Made by a program: the position numbers and the translations under genes. From NCBI GenBank assembly GCA_049366695.1, contig JBMNCR010000043.1, forward strand, positions 1 to 26,267: 26,267 nucleotides of DNA. The letters are read 5' to 3'. The notes below the pieces were generated by a model. That model made no database searches, was not told the DNA's origin, and was given only the letters and a program-made list of their open reading frames with translations. Origin of the DNA: JBMNCR01 sp049366695. GTDB taxonomy: Bacteria; Bacillota; Clostridia; Eubacteriales; Alkalibacteraceae. Numbering within the stretch: position 1 is the first letter of the stretch; each line of letters opens with the position of its first letter. Positions 16,750 to 24,359 of this stretch are shown here, in pieces.

Positions 16750-17083
16750 CTAATATTTTTCATTAACATGGACATATTCACAAACTGCCGCAATATTTTC
16801 GAACTTTGCATCTTCTTTTGATAGCATCAACATTGAGTTTTCAAAACCATAACCGGGTGCATATTTATCAAGACACAGTTTCCCATATCAATGCATTCTA
16901 ATTTTGTCCCTTTTCTAAGTAAATTATTGGACATTCCTCCGATAATAGTCACTTTTCTACTAAATTTCTCCTTGATTTTTGTCAAATTTTTATTTTCAAA
17001 GTATGCAACATAATTACCATCGAGTAATTCCTGCAATATATCAAGACATGGCACCCAATTATCTAGAATTTGAGGATGTTAAC
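16750..17083 (-). pseudogene. C-terminal fragment of a class C UroD-superfamily protein
   Basis: On the minus strand LDILQELLDGNYVAYFEN, VTIIGGMSNNLLRKGTKLEC and then, in another frame, YAPGYGFENSMLMLSKEDAK and ENIAAVCEYVHVNEKY line up with the C-terminal third of the protein at 13652 (QEVPKGCLVIHLEQDN, VSGGMTTDLLGTGTPQQC and so on). A frameshift lies near 16880 and the first two thirds are gone. The stop is at 16750-16752. This is the eighth UroD-superfamily copy in the window. Confidence 0.7.
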
Positions 17084-17236
17084 AATCAGATTTGTACTAT
17101 TAAAAAGATATTTTTAACTGTTTTTTCTCTCATACTAACGAACTATACTTAGTTTTCATCGTTTTATCAATAAATTTTTTTATACTATTTTATATTTACA
17201 TGTCGTTTTGTGTATGATATTGTAAATGCATTTATG

Positions 17237-17265
17237 TTGACAATATTTTAAATCTAGTCTATAAT
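17237..17265 (+). promoter_or_regulatory. Consensus sigma-A promoter for the 17422 operon
   Basis: TTGACA (17237-17242), a 17-base spacer and TATAAT (17260-17265) match the consensus exactly. A 12-bp palindrome TAAATGCATTTA lies just upstream (17223-17234). The implied leader is about 150 bases. No TetR gene is adjacent, so any regulator acts from elsewhere. Confidence 0.7.
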
Positions 17266-17421
17266 ACAATTACTATACACGTACAGCATTTGCTCTATAC
17301 ATAAAATAATCATTTGCATGTTATATTTCTCAGATCGATGCGGATGTATGCTACAAATAATAACGTATGTGTCATAAGCAAAGGTTTTGAGCAATAAAAT
17401 AAAAATTTAGGAGTGAAAAGA

Positions 17422-18504
17422 ATGAACAAAATACCTTTTGTACAAGATGAATTAAAAGTAGTTCGAGAAATCCCAAATATGTTTGGAAACATGGAACCAG
17501 TATATGATTTGCCTGTTAGTATGCGTGAAAATTACCTTCGCACATTACTAAAAAGCCCTGTCTGGGAGTGTTTAGGAAATGAAGCATCCCTTTTCTGCCC
17601 AAGTGTTATACCTGATAATATAGCTAGAGCATTTGTTATTGAGGCAAATATGATGCCACCTCAAGACGGTATTGATATGTTTGGTATTCCGTGGGAATAT
17701 GTCCCTTCAGCAAATGGTTCTATGGTAAGACCAGGCAACCATATACTTAAAGATGCAAATGACTGGGAGAAAGTATTAAAATTTCCTGACATTGATAGCT
17801 GGGATTGGGAAGGTAGTGCAAAAGCAAATAATGGCAAATTTTTAAGCGCAAATACTTTTAACAATGCATGGCAAATCAACGGTTGGTGGTTTGAGCGTCT
17901 CATATCATTCATGGGATTTGAAGGAGCAGCTGAAGCCCTAGTTGATGATGACCAAAAAGATGCAGTAAAAGCGCTTTTTGAAGCAACTACTGACTTAGGT
18001 TGCAGAATCGTTGATAAATTTGTTGAATATTATGAGAATATTGATGGAATCACCGTTCATGATGATTGGGGTTCACAACGTTCTCCATTCTTCTCAGAAG
18101 CTACAGCGCAGGAAATGATAGTTCCATACATGAAAAAACTTACCGATCATATTCATTCCAAAGGGCTTTACGCTGACCTACATAGCTGTGGACACATCGA
18201 ATCACGAATACAATGTTTCATAGATGCAGGATGGGATTCATGGAGTCCACAAAATATGAATGATACTCTCAATCTTTTTAATAATTATGGTGATAAAATA
18301 TGTCTTGGACTCATACCTGAAATATTTGATCCAGCTACCACTAGTGAAGATGAACAACGAGCTTATGCAAAAAAATTCGCAGAACAAGTTTGCGTACCTG
18401 GCAAATCTTCCTTTTTCAGCCTGTACGCAGCAATGGACAATATATTAACAAATACTTACCGTGAAGAGCTTTATAAACAATCACGAATTCTTTACAATAA
18501 ATAG
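17422..18504 (+). CDS. UroD-superfamily corrinoid methyltransferase, class A
   Basis: ATG 17422 is preferred because AGGAG lies at proper distance, whereas an upstream GTG at 17413 overlaps that site. The 360-residue protein has VHDDWGSQRSPFFSEATAQE, H254-x-C256 (in DLHSCGH) and C324 (in VCVPGKS), so the H-x-C-xn-C zinc pattern is complete. It is close to the protein at 5975 over the whole length. Its own consensus promoter, and the corrinoid gene 150 bases downstream followed by a class B gene, suggest an operon 17422-20309. In that operon a class A enzyme, a corrinoid protein and a class B enzyme work together. It probably catalyses zinc-dependent methyl transfer involving the corrinoid at 18656. 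Confidence 0.87.
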   Translation: MNKIPFVQDELKVVREIPNMFGNMEPVYDLPVSMRENYLRTLLKSPVWECLGNEASLFCPSVIPDNIARAFVIEANMMPPQDGIDMFGIPWEYVPSANGSMVRPGNHILKDANDWEKVLKFPDIDSWDWEGSAKANNGKFLSANTFNNAWQINGWWFERLISFMGFEGAAEALVDDDQKDAVKALFEATTDLGCRIVDKFVEYYENIDGITVHDDWGSQRSPFFSEATAQEMIVPYMKKLTDHIHSKGLYADLHSCGHIESRIQCFIDAGWDSWSPQNMNDTLNLFNNYGDKICLGLIPEIFDPATTSEDEQRAYAKKFAEQVCVPGKSSFFSLYAAMDNILTNTYREELYKQSRILYNK

Positions 18505-18531
18505 TAGATTATAAAACAAACGAAATAGTAA

Positions 18532-18566
18532 GTCTACATATAGTATTTAAAATACTATATGTAGAC
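18532..18566 (+). terminator. Intercistronic 16-bp perfect hairpin
   Basis: GTCTACATATAGTATT (18532-18547) and AATACTATATGTAGAC (18551-18566) are perfect arms around a 3-base loop. No T-run follows. It lies between the methyltransferase and the corrinoid gene, so it may protect or process the mRNA, or partly terminate it. Confidence 0.55.
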
Positions 18567-18655
18567 AACATCTCGGAATTAAAACATGAAAATAAAACGA
18601 CTACTTTAATTAATTATTACTATAAAAAATCAATATATAAAAGGAGGAAATAAAA

Positions 18656-19288
18656 ATGTCAAAGATTGCAGAAGTAAAAGCAAAAGTAGAAGCAGGTAAA
18701 ACAAAACTAGTACCAGGATTGGTACAAGAAGCATTAGATGGAGGAAGTGCACCAAGTGATATCCTTCAAGCAATGGTAGAAGGAATGGGAGTTGTAGGAG
18801 ACAAATTCTCAACAGGAGAAATATTCGTACCAGAAATGCTAATAGCAGCAAAAGCAATGGCAAAAGGTGTAGAAGTATTAAAACCACATTTAGCAGGAGA
18901 TAGTGCAAACTCATTAGGAACATGTATAATCGGAACAGTAGCAGGAGATTTACATGATATAGGAAAAAACTTAGTATCAATGATGATAGAAAGTGCAGGA
19001 TTTGATATGGTAGATCTAGGAGTAGACGTACCAGCACAAAAATTTGTAGATGCAATAAAAGAAAATGACAATGTAACATTAGTAGCATGTTCAGGACTAC
19101 TTACAACTACAATGCCTGCACTAAAAGAAGCAGTTCAGTCTATTAAATCAAGTGGACTAACAGGATTTAAAGTAATAGTAGGTGGAGCGCCAGTAACACA
19201 AGAATATGCAAATGAAATCGGTGCAGATGCTTTTGCTCCTGATGCAGGTAGCGCGGCTGTTAAAGCTAAAGAAGTAGTTTCAGCCTAA
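18656..19288 (+). CDS. Corrinoid protein of a methyltransferase system (MtaC/MtbC/MtvC-like)
   Basis: This 210-residue methyl carrier is highly similar to the protein at 5304. The helical domain carries GDKFSTGEIFVPEML; the B12 domain carries VAGDLHDIGKN (D-x-H-x-x-G), CSGLLTTTM (S-x-L) and VIVGGAPVT (GG). A strong AAAGGAGG ribosome binding site fixes the start. By eye, codons in the first two thirds end almost always in A, as expected of a very highly expressed gene in this composition. After about 19090 usage shifts toward T-ending codons, which hints at a mosaic gene. It is placed between a class A and a class B methyltransferase-like gene and probably serves both. Substrate unknown. Confidence 0.93.
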   Translation: MSKIAEVKAKVEAGKTKLVPGLVQEALDGGSAPSDILQAMVEGMGVVGDKFSTGEIFVPEMLIAAKAMAKGVEVLKPHLAGDSANSLGTCIIGTVAGDLHDIGKNLVSMMIESAGFDMVDLGVDVPAQKFVDAIKENDNVTLVACSGLLTTTMPALKEAVQSIKSSGLTGFKVIVGGAPVTQEYANEIGADAFAPDAGSAAVKAKEVVSA

Positions 19289-19325
19289 GAAGTACAATAT
19301 TCTGATTAAAAGGAGGTAGTTGTAT

Positions 19326-20309
19326 ATGTTGACTAAAAGACAAAATTTGATAGAAACTATTCAAAGCGGTAATCCAGATAGATTTGTAAATCAATATGAG
19401 TTTTTAAATCTTATTATGGAAGCAAGTGTAACAATGGCAGGTTTTCCTGCACCAGGTGGAATGGGAAAAGATGGTTGGGGAATAACATGGAATTGGCCGG
19501 AAGGACAAATGGGTCCATTCCCTATGCATGATGAAGAACATAAGGTATTAAAGGACATTACCCAATGGAGAAATTATGTAAAAAAACCTTCTATCCCAAC
19601 AAATGAAGAAGTATGGGCTCCAGCTATTGCTCATGCCAACGCTGTTGATCGGAACGAAGAGTTTGTAACTGCAATGGTTGCACCAGGCGTATTTGAAATG
19701 ACGCATCATCTAATGAGTATAGAAGATGCTCTAATGGCCTTGTATGAAGAACCTGAAGCAATGCATGAACTTATTGATTACATTACAGATTTTGAATTAG
19801 AATTTGCCAAAATATTGATTGACAAAATACATCCCGATGCACTGTTTCACCATGATGATTGGGGTAGTCAAATTTCCTCCTTTTTAGCTCCAGAAATGTT
19901 TGAAGAATTCTTTTTACCAGCATATAAGAAAATATATGGTTACTATAAGTCAAATGGCGTTGAATTGATTGTTCACCATAGTGATTCTTATGCAGCAAAC
20001 CTCGTTCCATATATGATCGAAATGGGAATAGATATATGGCAGGGTGTTATGGACACCAATAAAATACCTGAGCTTATTAAAGAATATGGCGAAAAAATAA
20101 CTTTTATGGGAGGCCTCAACTCTGGTGAAATAGATTTTCCAGATTGGACACCTGAAAACTGTGCCAAACACGTGGAGGAAACTTGTAAAACCAACGGTAC
20201 AAAGTACTTTATACCCTGCTTAACTATGGGAGGTCCTGATAGTTTATTCCCAGGAGTATACGATGAAGTAAGCAAAGAGATAGATAAAATGAGTAAAGAA
20301 ATGTTCTAA
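19326..20309 (+). CDS. UroD-superfamily methyltransferase-like protein, class B (H-x-D...C)
   Basis: ATG 19326 sits nine bases after AGGAGG; an in-frame TTG at 19320 is less well placed. The 327-residue protein has FHHDDWGSQISSFLAPEMFE, HHSDSYAANL (H217, H218, D220) and, later, ETCKTNGTKYF and IPCLTMGG. Where class A has H-x-C it has H-x-D, and it also lacks the C-I-C that follows in the class B paralog at 8702. The proposed metal ligands are therefore His, Asp and a later Cys. It starts 37 bases after the corrinoid stop, is the last gene of the 17422 operon and is followed by a strong terminator. It is probably a methyltransferase partner of the corrinoid at 18656. Confidence 0.83.
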   Translation: MLTKRQNLIETIQSGNPDRFVNQYEFLNLIMEASVTMAGFPAPGGMGKDGWGITWNWPEGQMGPFPMHDEEHKVLKDITQWRNYVKKPSIPTNEEVWAPAIAHANAVDRNEEFVTAMVAPGVFEMTHHLMSIEDALMALYEEPEAMHELIDYITDFELEFAKILIDKIHPDALFHHDDWGSQISSFLAPEMFEEFFLPAYKKIYGYYKSNGVELIVHHSDSYAANLVPYMIEMGIDIWQGVMDTNKIPELIKEYGEKITFMGGLNSGEIDFPDWTPENCAKHVEETCKTNGTKYFIPCLTMGGPDSLFPGVYDEVSKEIDKMSKEMF

Positions 20310-20372
20310 TATAAGTAATCAAATTTAGTATAGATACATAATGATCAATTATATTTCATAATTGATACGCAC

Positions 20373-20411
20373 AAAAGGTACTTTTAAATAGCTTTTAAGG
20401 TACCTTTTTTT
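20373..20411 (+). terminator. Rho-independent terminator of the methyltransferase operon
   Basis: AAAAGGTACTTTTAAA pairs with TTTTAAGGTACCTTTT across a short loop, allowing wobble pairs, and runs into a tract of seven T residues (to 20411). It is the clearest terminator in the window and closes the corrinoid island. Confidence 0.85.
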
Positions 20412-20421
20412 GCGTAATTAA

Positions 20422-20629
20422 ACTTCATCAGAAATCTTAGACGTACTTGAAATAAAGGAGTGCAGTGAATTTCTCTCATACGTGAGCACGGTAGTAAAGG
20501 GAATGACTCAGAAATTTTGGCTTTATCAACAGTCAGATAGCAACTAATTATAGTTGCTTTTAGATAATTACACTATTTTTAGTTGCATTATTATAAGTGC
20601 TGGTATTGTATGACCTAGAAGGTGATTAA
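20422..20629. other. Region with MarR-like repeat sites and an unidentified short frame
   Basis: AGCAACTA (20539-20546) and TAGTTGCT (20551-20558) are inverted around four bases, and TAGTTGCA recurs at 20580-20587. This spacing and sequence look like a MarR-type operator ahead of the SatD remnant; that is inference. A 40-codon plus-strand frame (20422-20544), ending in MTQKFWLYQQSDSN, has no start and no recognised family. Confidence 0.35.
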
Positions 20630-20998
20630 ATGCAGTATACTGCTATAATAGTTGATATTATTAATTCAAAAAAGTTACAAAAGAGCGAAAGAAATCAAGT
20701 ACAACAATATATAAGGTCATGCGTAAATACTCTTAATAATATTTTCCGTCCTTCCCTTAAGTTTGATGTCATCTTTAGTGCATGAGTTGAAGTTTAAGGA
20801 TTATTTAACTCTACATCTTCTGCATTTTTATATTTTAGTCTTTTAAAAATGATTTTATACCCAGTTAAATTACGTTGTGGTATTGGTGCTGGAGAATGGT
20901 ATGTTCGAATTAATAATGGGACATCAATTGAGTAAGATGGAACAGCTTATTATAATTGAAGAACAGCACTATTAACTACTCATAATAAGAAAATTTAA
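20630..20998 (+). pseudogene. satD: SatD-family protein, pseudogene
   Basis: The frame starts MQYTAIIVDIINSKKLQKSE behind AGAAGGTGATTAA, typical of SatD proteins (MYIAIIGDIIDSRKI). It continues through FDVIFSA, GLFNSTSSAFLY, LRCGIGAGEW and DGTAYYN, all recognisable SatD landmarks. In-frame TGA, TAA, TAA and TGA codons interrupt it, several explainable by single C-to-T changes. About 120 codons remain against roughly 200 in intact members. SatD has a loosely defined stress-related role in Firmicutes and is commonly paired with a DUF3307 membrane protein, whose remnant follows here. Confidence 0.7.
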
Positions 20999-21529
20999 AT
21001 TTTTATTTTATTGAAATAATGAAAATGATATTATTGTTAACACCTTAATAAGTACATCCTCTTCATATATAGAAAAACAAAGCAATTACCAAATTAAAAT
21101 TTATTTATTAGCTGAACTTATACATCCATTCTATGATTTTAAGTTAACTTACTACTATTTAAGCTTTATTTTGAAGAAAAAACAAAACTTCCTTTTTATA
21201 TAAAGAACCAAACCTATAAAGTAATAAATTTTAATAAGGCAATAACTGAGTTAGAGCCATTAAATATTTTTTAAAATAGCATTGATGATTTAGATAATTC
21301 AATAATTAAAAGTGGATATTTAATTATTATACTTGAAAGAATTATTATTCTCAATTTATGGCTAAATGGTCAACTAAGTTCCATAGGTTTTATTCTGGCA
21401 GCCAAAAGTTTAGCAAGATTTAACCAACTAAACAATAAATGTTTTGCAGAGAAGTATCTTGTAGGTACATTAATGAGTGTAAGAATCGCGTTATTATGTA
21501 TTTCTGATGGAAATGCGTTATTAGTATAA
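20999..21529 (+). pseudogene. DUF3307-like membrane protein, pseudogene (SatD partner)
   Basis: Broken frames after the SatD remnant read FINTLISTSSSYIEKQS-like sequence and YLLAELIHPFYDF. After several stops and shifts, the last open frame has ILERIIILNLWLNGQLSSIG, FILAAKSLARFNQL and CFAEKYLVGTLMSV, ending at TAA 21527-21529. The GFILAAKSLARF...FAEKYLVGTLMS pattern is characteristic of the C-terminal membrane part of DUF3307 proteins. Synteny with SatD supports the call. Non-functional. Confidence 0.6.
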
Positions 21530-21864
21530 TTTTTTAATTCATCTTCATTTCTATATTGATACTCCGTATTATATCATACTATATGTATTTATTTTTTTAT
21601 CTAATTTACTACAACCTATCAACTTTCCTTTGTCATTTTACGATTATAATAGTTTTGGGTAACCTCATGTTTTTATGTTTAAATGATGGTAATCTTGCTT
21701 GAGTAGAATTTAGTTAATCCTCCTACTAATATTACTTAATTCTCATTATATTAATTCCTGTTAATTATATCTGAAATACAAAGAAACCTTGAAGTTCATT
21801 GCAGCTTAATACGATATTTAAATATTAATTTACATAGTTATTGAATAATATCTAACATAAAAAA
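21530..21864. other. Gene-free AT-rich stretch
   Basis: I see no supported gene, RNA or mobile-element feature in these 335 bases. Confidence 0.6.
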
Positions 21865-21984
21865 TCATGAATTCTTTTTAATATATATCTTTAATGCTTT
21901 AATAAGTAAGTACAAAGTATATATACTCAAACCGATAATTGCAAAAAATGGAATCATTGTTATTAATGGCGCAATAGCAGACAT
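21865..21984 (-). CDS. Small hydrophobic membrane protein, 39 residues
   Basis: ATG 21984 follows ATGGAGGTTAATAAAA, with GGAGG at ideal spacing. The product starts MSAIAPLITMIPFFAIIGLS, continues IYTLYLLIKAL and ends KIYIKKNS. It is one membrane-spanning helix with a basic C-terminal tail, so it should insert with the tail in the cytoplasm. It is intact although its neighbours are decayed, which suggests either recent function or chance. Similar single-helix peptides in clostridia include type I toxins and unstudied small membrane proteins; no family is assigned. Confidence 0.5.
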   Translation of the reverse strand: MSAIAPLITMIPFFAIIGLSIYTLYLLIKALKIYIKKNS

Positions 21985-22283
21985 TTTTATTAACCTCCAT
22001 ATTATTTATTCTTTTTATATTGCACGTAATATAAAACTCATTTAATACTATTTCACTTTAAATAAAAAATTTATAAATATTTACATATAACTTGCTATGT
22101 CTAATCACCTCCTTAATGAACTTACATTTTCACTATATATATACATATTATACCATGTTATTGTAAAACAAATGCTGTTTAATTTTATTTTTATCTGTTA
22201 AAATATTAGGATTGAGTTCTATTAGTAATCATTTATATAGATTATATACCCTTCATCACTTCCACAATATAAACCCAAATTCA

Positions 22284-22412
22284 TTATTTTTTGAGCTCTT
22301 TTTTCTTAATTTTTGGTGGTCCTCCAAACAATCTATTCATCTAGTAGATCCTAATTATGTATATCATTTTTATTAATACTCCCGCAAATAGAATAATTGA
22401 CCATTTGATCAA
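22284..22412 (-). pseudogene. Interrupted small membrane peptide, 23 + 18 residues
   Basis: On the minus strand a frame from TTG 22412 reads MIKWSIILFAGVLIKMIYII and RIY, then TAG, then at once MNRLFGGPPKIKKKELKK to TAA. A hydrophobic helix followed by a basic tail looks like one small membrane protein of about 42 residues broken by a single stop, or two tiny coupled peptides. GAGG lies four bases before the TTG and AGGA about 11 before the second ATG. No family is recognised. Confidence 0.3.
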
Positions 22413-22443
22413 ATTACCTCGAGCTTATTATATCTCTTAACTT

Positions 22444-22493
22444 AAAGTAATGGTGCATACCCGTACCCGGTTTCGGATATGCACCATTACCTT
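22444..22493. repeat. Long GC-rich hairpin in AT-rich surroundings
   Basis: AAAGTAATGGTGCATACCCG (22444-22463) pairs with the inverted arm 22474-22493 (ending CACCATTACCTT), with only two wobble-compatible mismatches in 20 pairs and a 10-base loop. No T-run follows on either strand. It lies just upstream of the interrupted peptide on the minus strand. It may be a terminator, a small RNA stem or part of a miniature repeat. Confidence 0.5.
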
Positions 22494-22644
22494 AATAATT
22501 ATGATAACTGATACCACAAATTGTACACATATTTACTTCCTTTGATTTAACTTCAATTTTTTTTGCTTTAAAAATCCCTCTTCATGGTTCGGAATACTTA
22601 TACCTATTCTTATATATGTAATAATTAAATAAGTTTTTATTATG

Positions 22645-22907
22645 TTATTGGTGAATAACTCTTTTTTCTTTCTTAAAATTACTAATTTTACCATCGGAAC
22701 ATATAGTACAAATATTATGCATTTTATACAACCAAAAACATTCTACTAGAGTAAACTTATAGTCGTTAAAATTAATTGTACTTCCCAATATATATAACCC
22801 CTTTCTTTAATATTATTAATCGAATTTTCCATAACTAAAGCCTTCTCATACGTTAAACTCGCAGTTTTTCGTATTGTTATATATATATTCCTATCTTCAC
22901 ATAACAT
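22645..22907 (-). pseudogene. Frameshifted unidentified small gene
   Basis: A minus-strand frame from ATG 22907 reads MLCEDRNIYITIRKTASLTY, EKALVMENSINNIKERGYIY and then loses sense. The neighbouring frame continues INFNDYKFTLVECFWLYKM, HNICTICSDGKISNFKKEKR and stops at 22645. Joined, it would be a protein of about 87 residues with a C-x-x-C pair. The second part also has its own TTG start behind AAAGGGG. No family is recognised. Confidence 0.3.
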
Positions 22908-23174
22908 TCCCTTTATTAGTTTTACCTAATAAACTTATTATCGTTTCAATCTATTATTCTATTGGTATTATTAAAATATTCTAATGAAAAATTATTAATA
23001 CAATATAAACATCATTAACAACCTCAATAACAATTACATACATTCTTATTTTTAACTTAACATTTCAATTCATTTGGTATAATCCTTCATAATAAACAAT
23101 TTCCCTTAGTCACATCTAAATTCCTCTTTGAATAATATATATTAAACTATTTATAAGAAGGTGAATTAATAAAA

Positions 23175-23336
23175 TTGGAAAAAGATATACCTAGAACTTG
23201 TTTGCCTCAAATTGGGGCTAAAGCACCAAACTTTACTGCCAATACCACTATGGGACCCATTTGTTTATCAGATTTTGTTGGTAAATGGGTAGTTTTGTTT
23301 AGCCACCCTAGTGATTTATCTCCAGTTACAGAATGA
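23175..23336 (+). pseudogene. Truncated peroxiredoxin (AhpC/TSA family)
   Basis: From TTG 23175, behind GAAGGTG, the frame reads CLPQIGAKAPNFTANTTMGP, then LSDFVGKWVVLFSHPSDLSP and VTE, stop. This is the N-terminus of a peroxiredoxin up to the active-site loop (normally P-x-x-F-T-P-V-C-T-T-E). The peroxidatic Cys is missing and the remaining two thirds are absent. Intact members have 180-220 residues. Non-functional remnant. Confidence 0.75.
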
Positions 23337-23761
23337 CAACATAAAATATTAGTATTACTATTCTACATATTTTACAAAATGAAAATATGTATTTTTGACA
23401 AGAATTCATACCGTTTACGCAAATTATATTGATTTTTTTATAATAATTAAATAATAATGAAAGTAAGTAAGTATTTATATCAATTTATGATGTTAAACTT
23501 TACTAAATTTATCAACATAGAATTTTTATTGCTACTTAAATGTCTTGAAGAATAAGTATTTAAAAATATAAACTCAGGATTAATTCGTTCAGAGTATAAC
23601 TATAACACGCAGATTAGATTTGTATAAATACACATATAACCATGTTAACTAACCATAATATTTACTCGTCATTGGGATACTTGACGCCAGTTAAACATAA
23701 AATAAGTATCCTTAAATATTATTCAATATAGGTATATATGTAATTCCAATTAAACAGCTTT
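23337..23761. other. Intergenic AT-rich region
   Basis: No gene is supported. A hairpin with perfect arms GGATACTT (23675-23682) and AAGTATCC (23704-23711) lies beyond the end of the zinc-ribbon gene and could help terminate it. Confidence 0.5.
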
Positions 23762-24052
23762 TTATTTGCTTTGGTATCTAAATAATAAAGGAGCAATAAT
23801 AAAATAACAAAATACTATCCATATCAAAGAAATCACAATTTTAACAAAAACAGGTTTTTCAATATGACTAAACACAATTTCATTTGGTAAAAACATTACA
23901 AAATATATGAGAAAAGTTGAAAATTTCGTAACATAATTATTATTACTACAATTAGTGCATTTTACTTTTGGTGGAAATGCGGTTAAATATTTTGGTCTTT
24001 TCACAACATCTAGCCAAGTAATTTTTGTTCCGCAATATTTACATTTTTGCAC
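23762..24052 (-). CDS. Zinc-ribbon membrane protein (TIGR04104-like)
   Basis: GTG 24052 is the best start: GGGAG lies eight bases upstream, while a GTG at 24061 overlaps that site. The 96-residue product begins MQKCKYCGTKITW, with C4-x-x-C7 and C32-x-x-C35 forming a rubredoxin-like zinc ribbon. Two hydrophobic segments follow (FLIYFVMFLPNEIVF and IVISLIWIVFCYFIIAPLLF) and a short basic tail. Small two-helix zinc-ribbon proteins of this kind (putative zinc finger family TIGR04104) are common in Firmicutes and have no established role. It stands alone. Confidence 0.7.
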   Translation of the reverse strand: MQKCKYCGTKITWLDVVKRPKYLTAFPPKVKCTNCSNNNYVTKFSTFLIYFVMFLPNEIVFSHIEKPVFVKIVISLIWIVFCYFIIAPLLFRYQSK

Positions 24053-24266
24053 AATAATCACTCCCTATTATTTTATTATATTACCGATAATATTGCATAT
24101 TCTACTTATTAATTTATTTTTTTGTTTTTTTAGACTAAATATATTTAGTTAGACATTGATATTATAATACACCCTAAAAGTTTTGCATTCACTCAACACT
24201 TTTTATGTCTATTAGTTGTATACTAGTATTTTATTTTTAAAAGATTAATTAGATATATAGTAGAAA

Positions 24267-24303
24267 ATACTACGTTTTAGCTTCCTCTACTAAAACGTAG
24301 TAT
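24267..24303 (-). terminator. Terminator of the secreted-protein gene
   Basis: ATACTACGTTTTAG (24267-24280) and CTAAAACGTAGTAT (24290-24303) are perfect 14-base arms with a 9-base loop. Read on the minus strand, TTTTC follows the stem, about 60 bases after the gene at 24360-24995. Confidence 0.7.
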
Positions 24304-24359
24304 AATTTATAACTTATGTATTTTAATTCTAATATTAAAAATAGCCTATTAATAATTTT

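Noticed and set aside
18630..19088. Long leucine-rich minus-strand frame opposite the corrinoid gene
   Set aside because: It is a shadow of the A-ending, alanine- and lysine-rich codons of the corrinoid gene; it has no ribosome binding site.
20422..20544. Open 40-codon frame after the terminator
   Set aside because: No start codon or ribosome binding site and no recognisable family; kept only as a note in the region entry.
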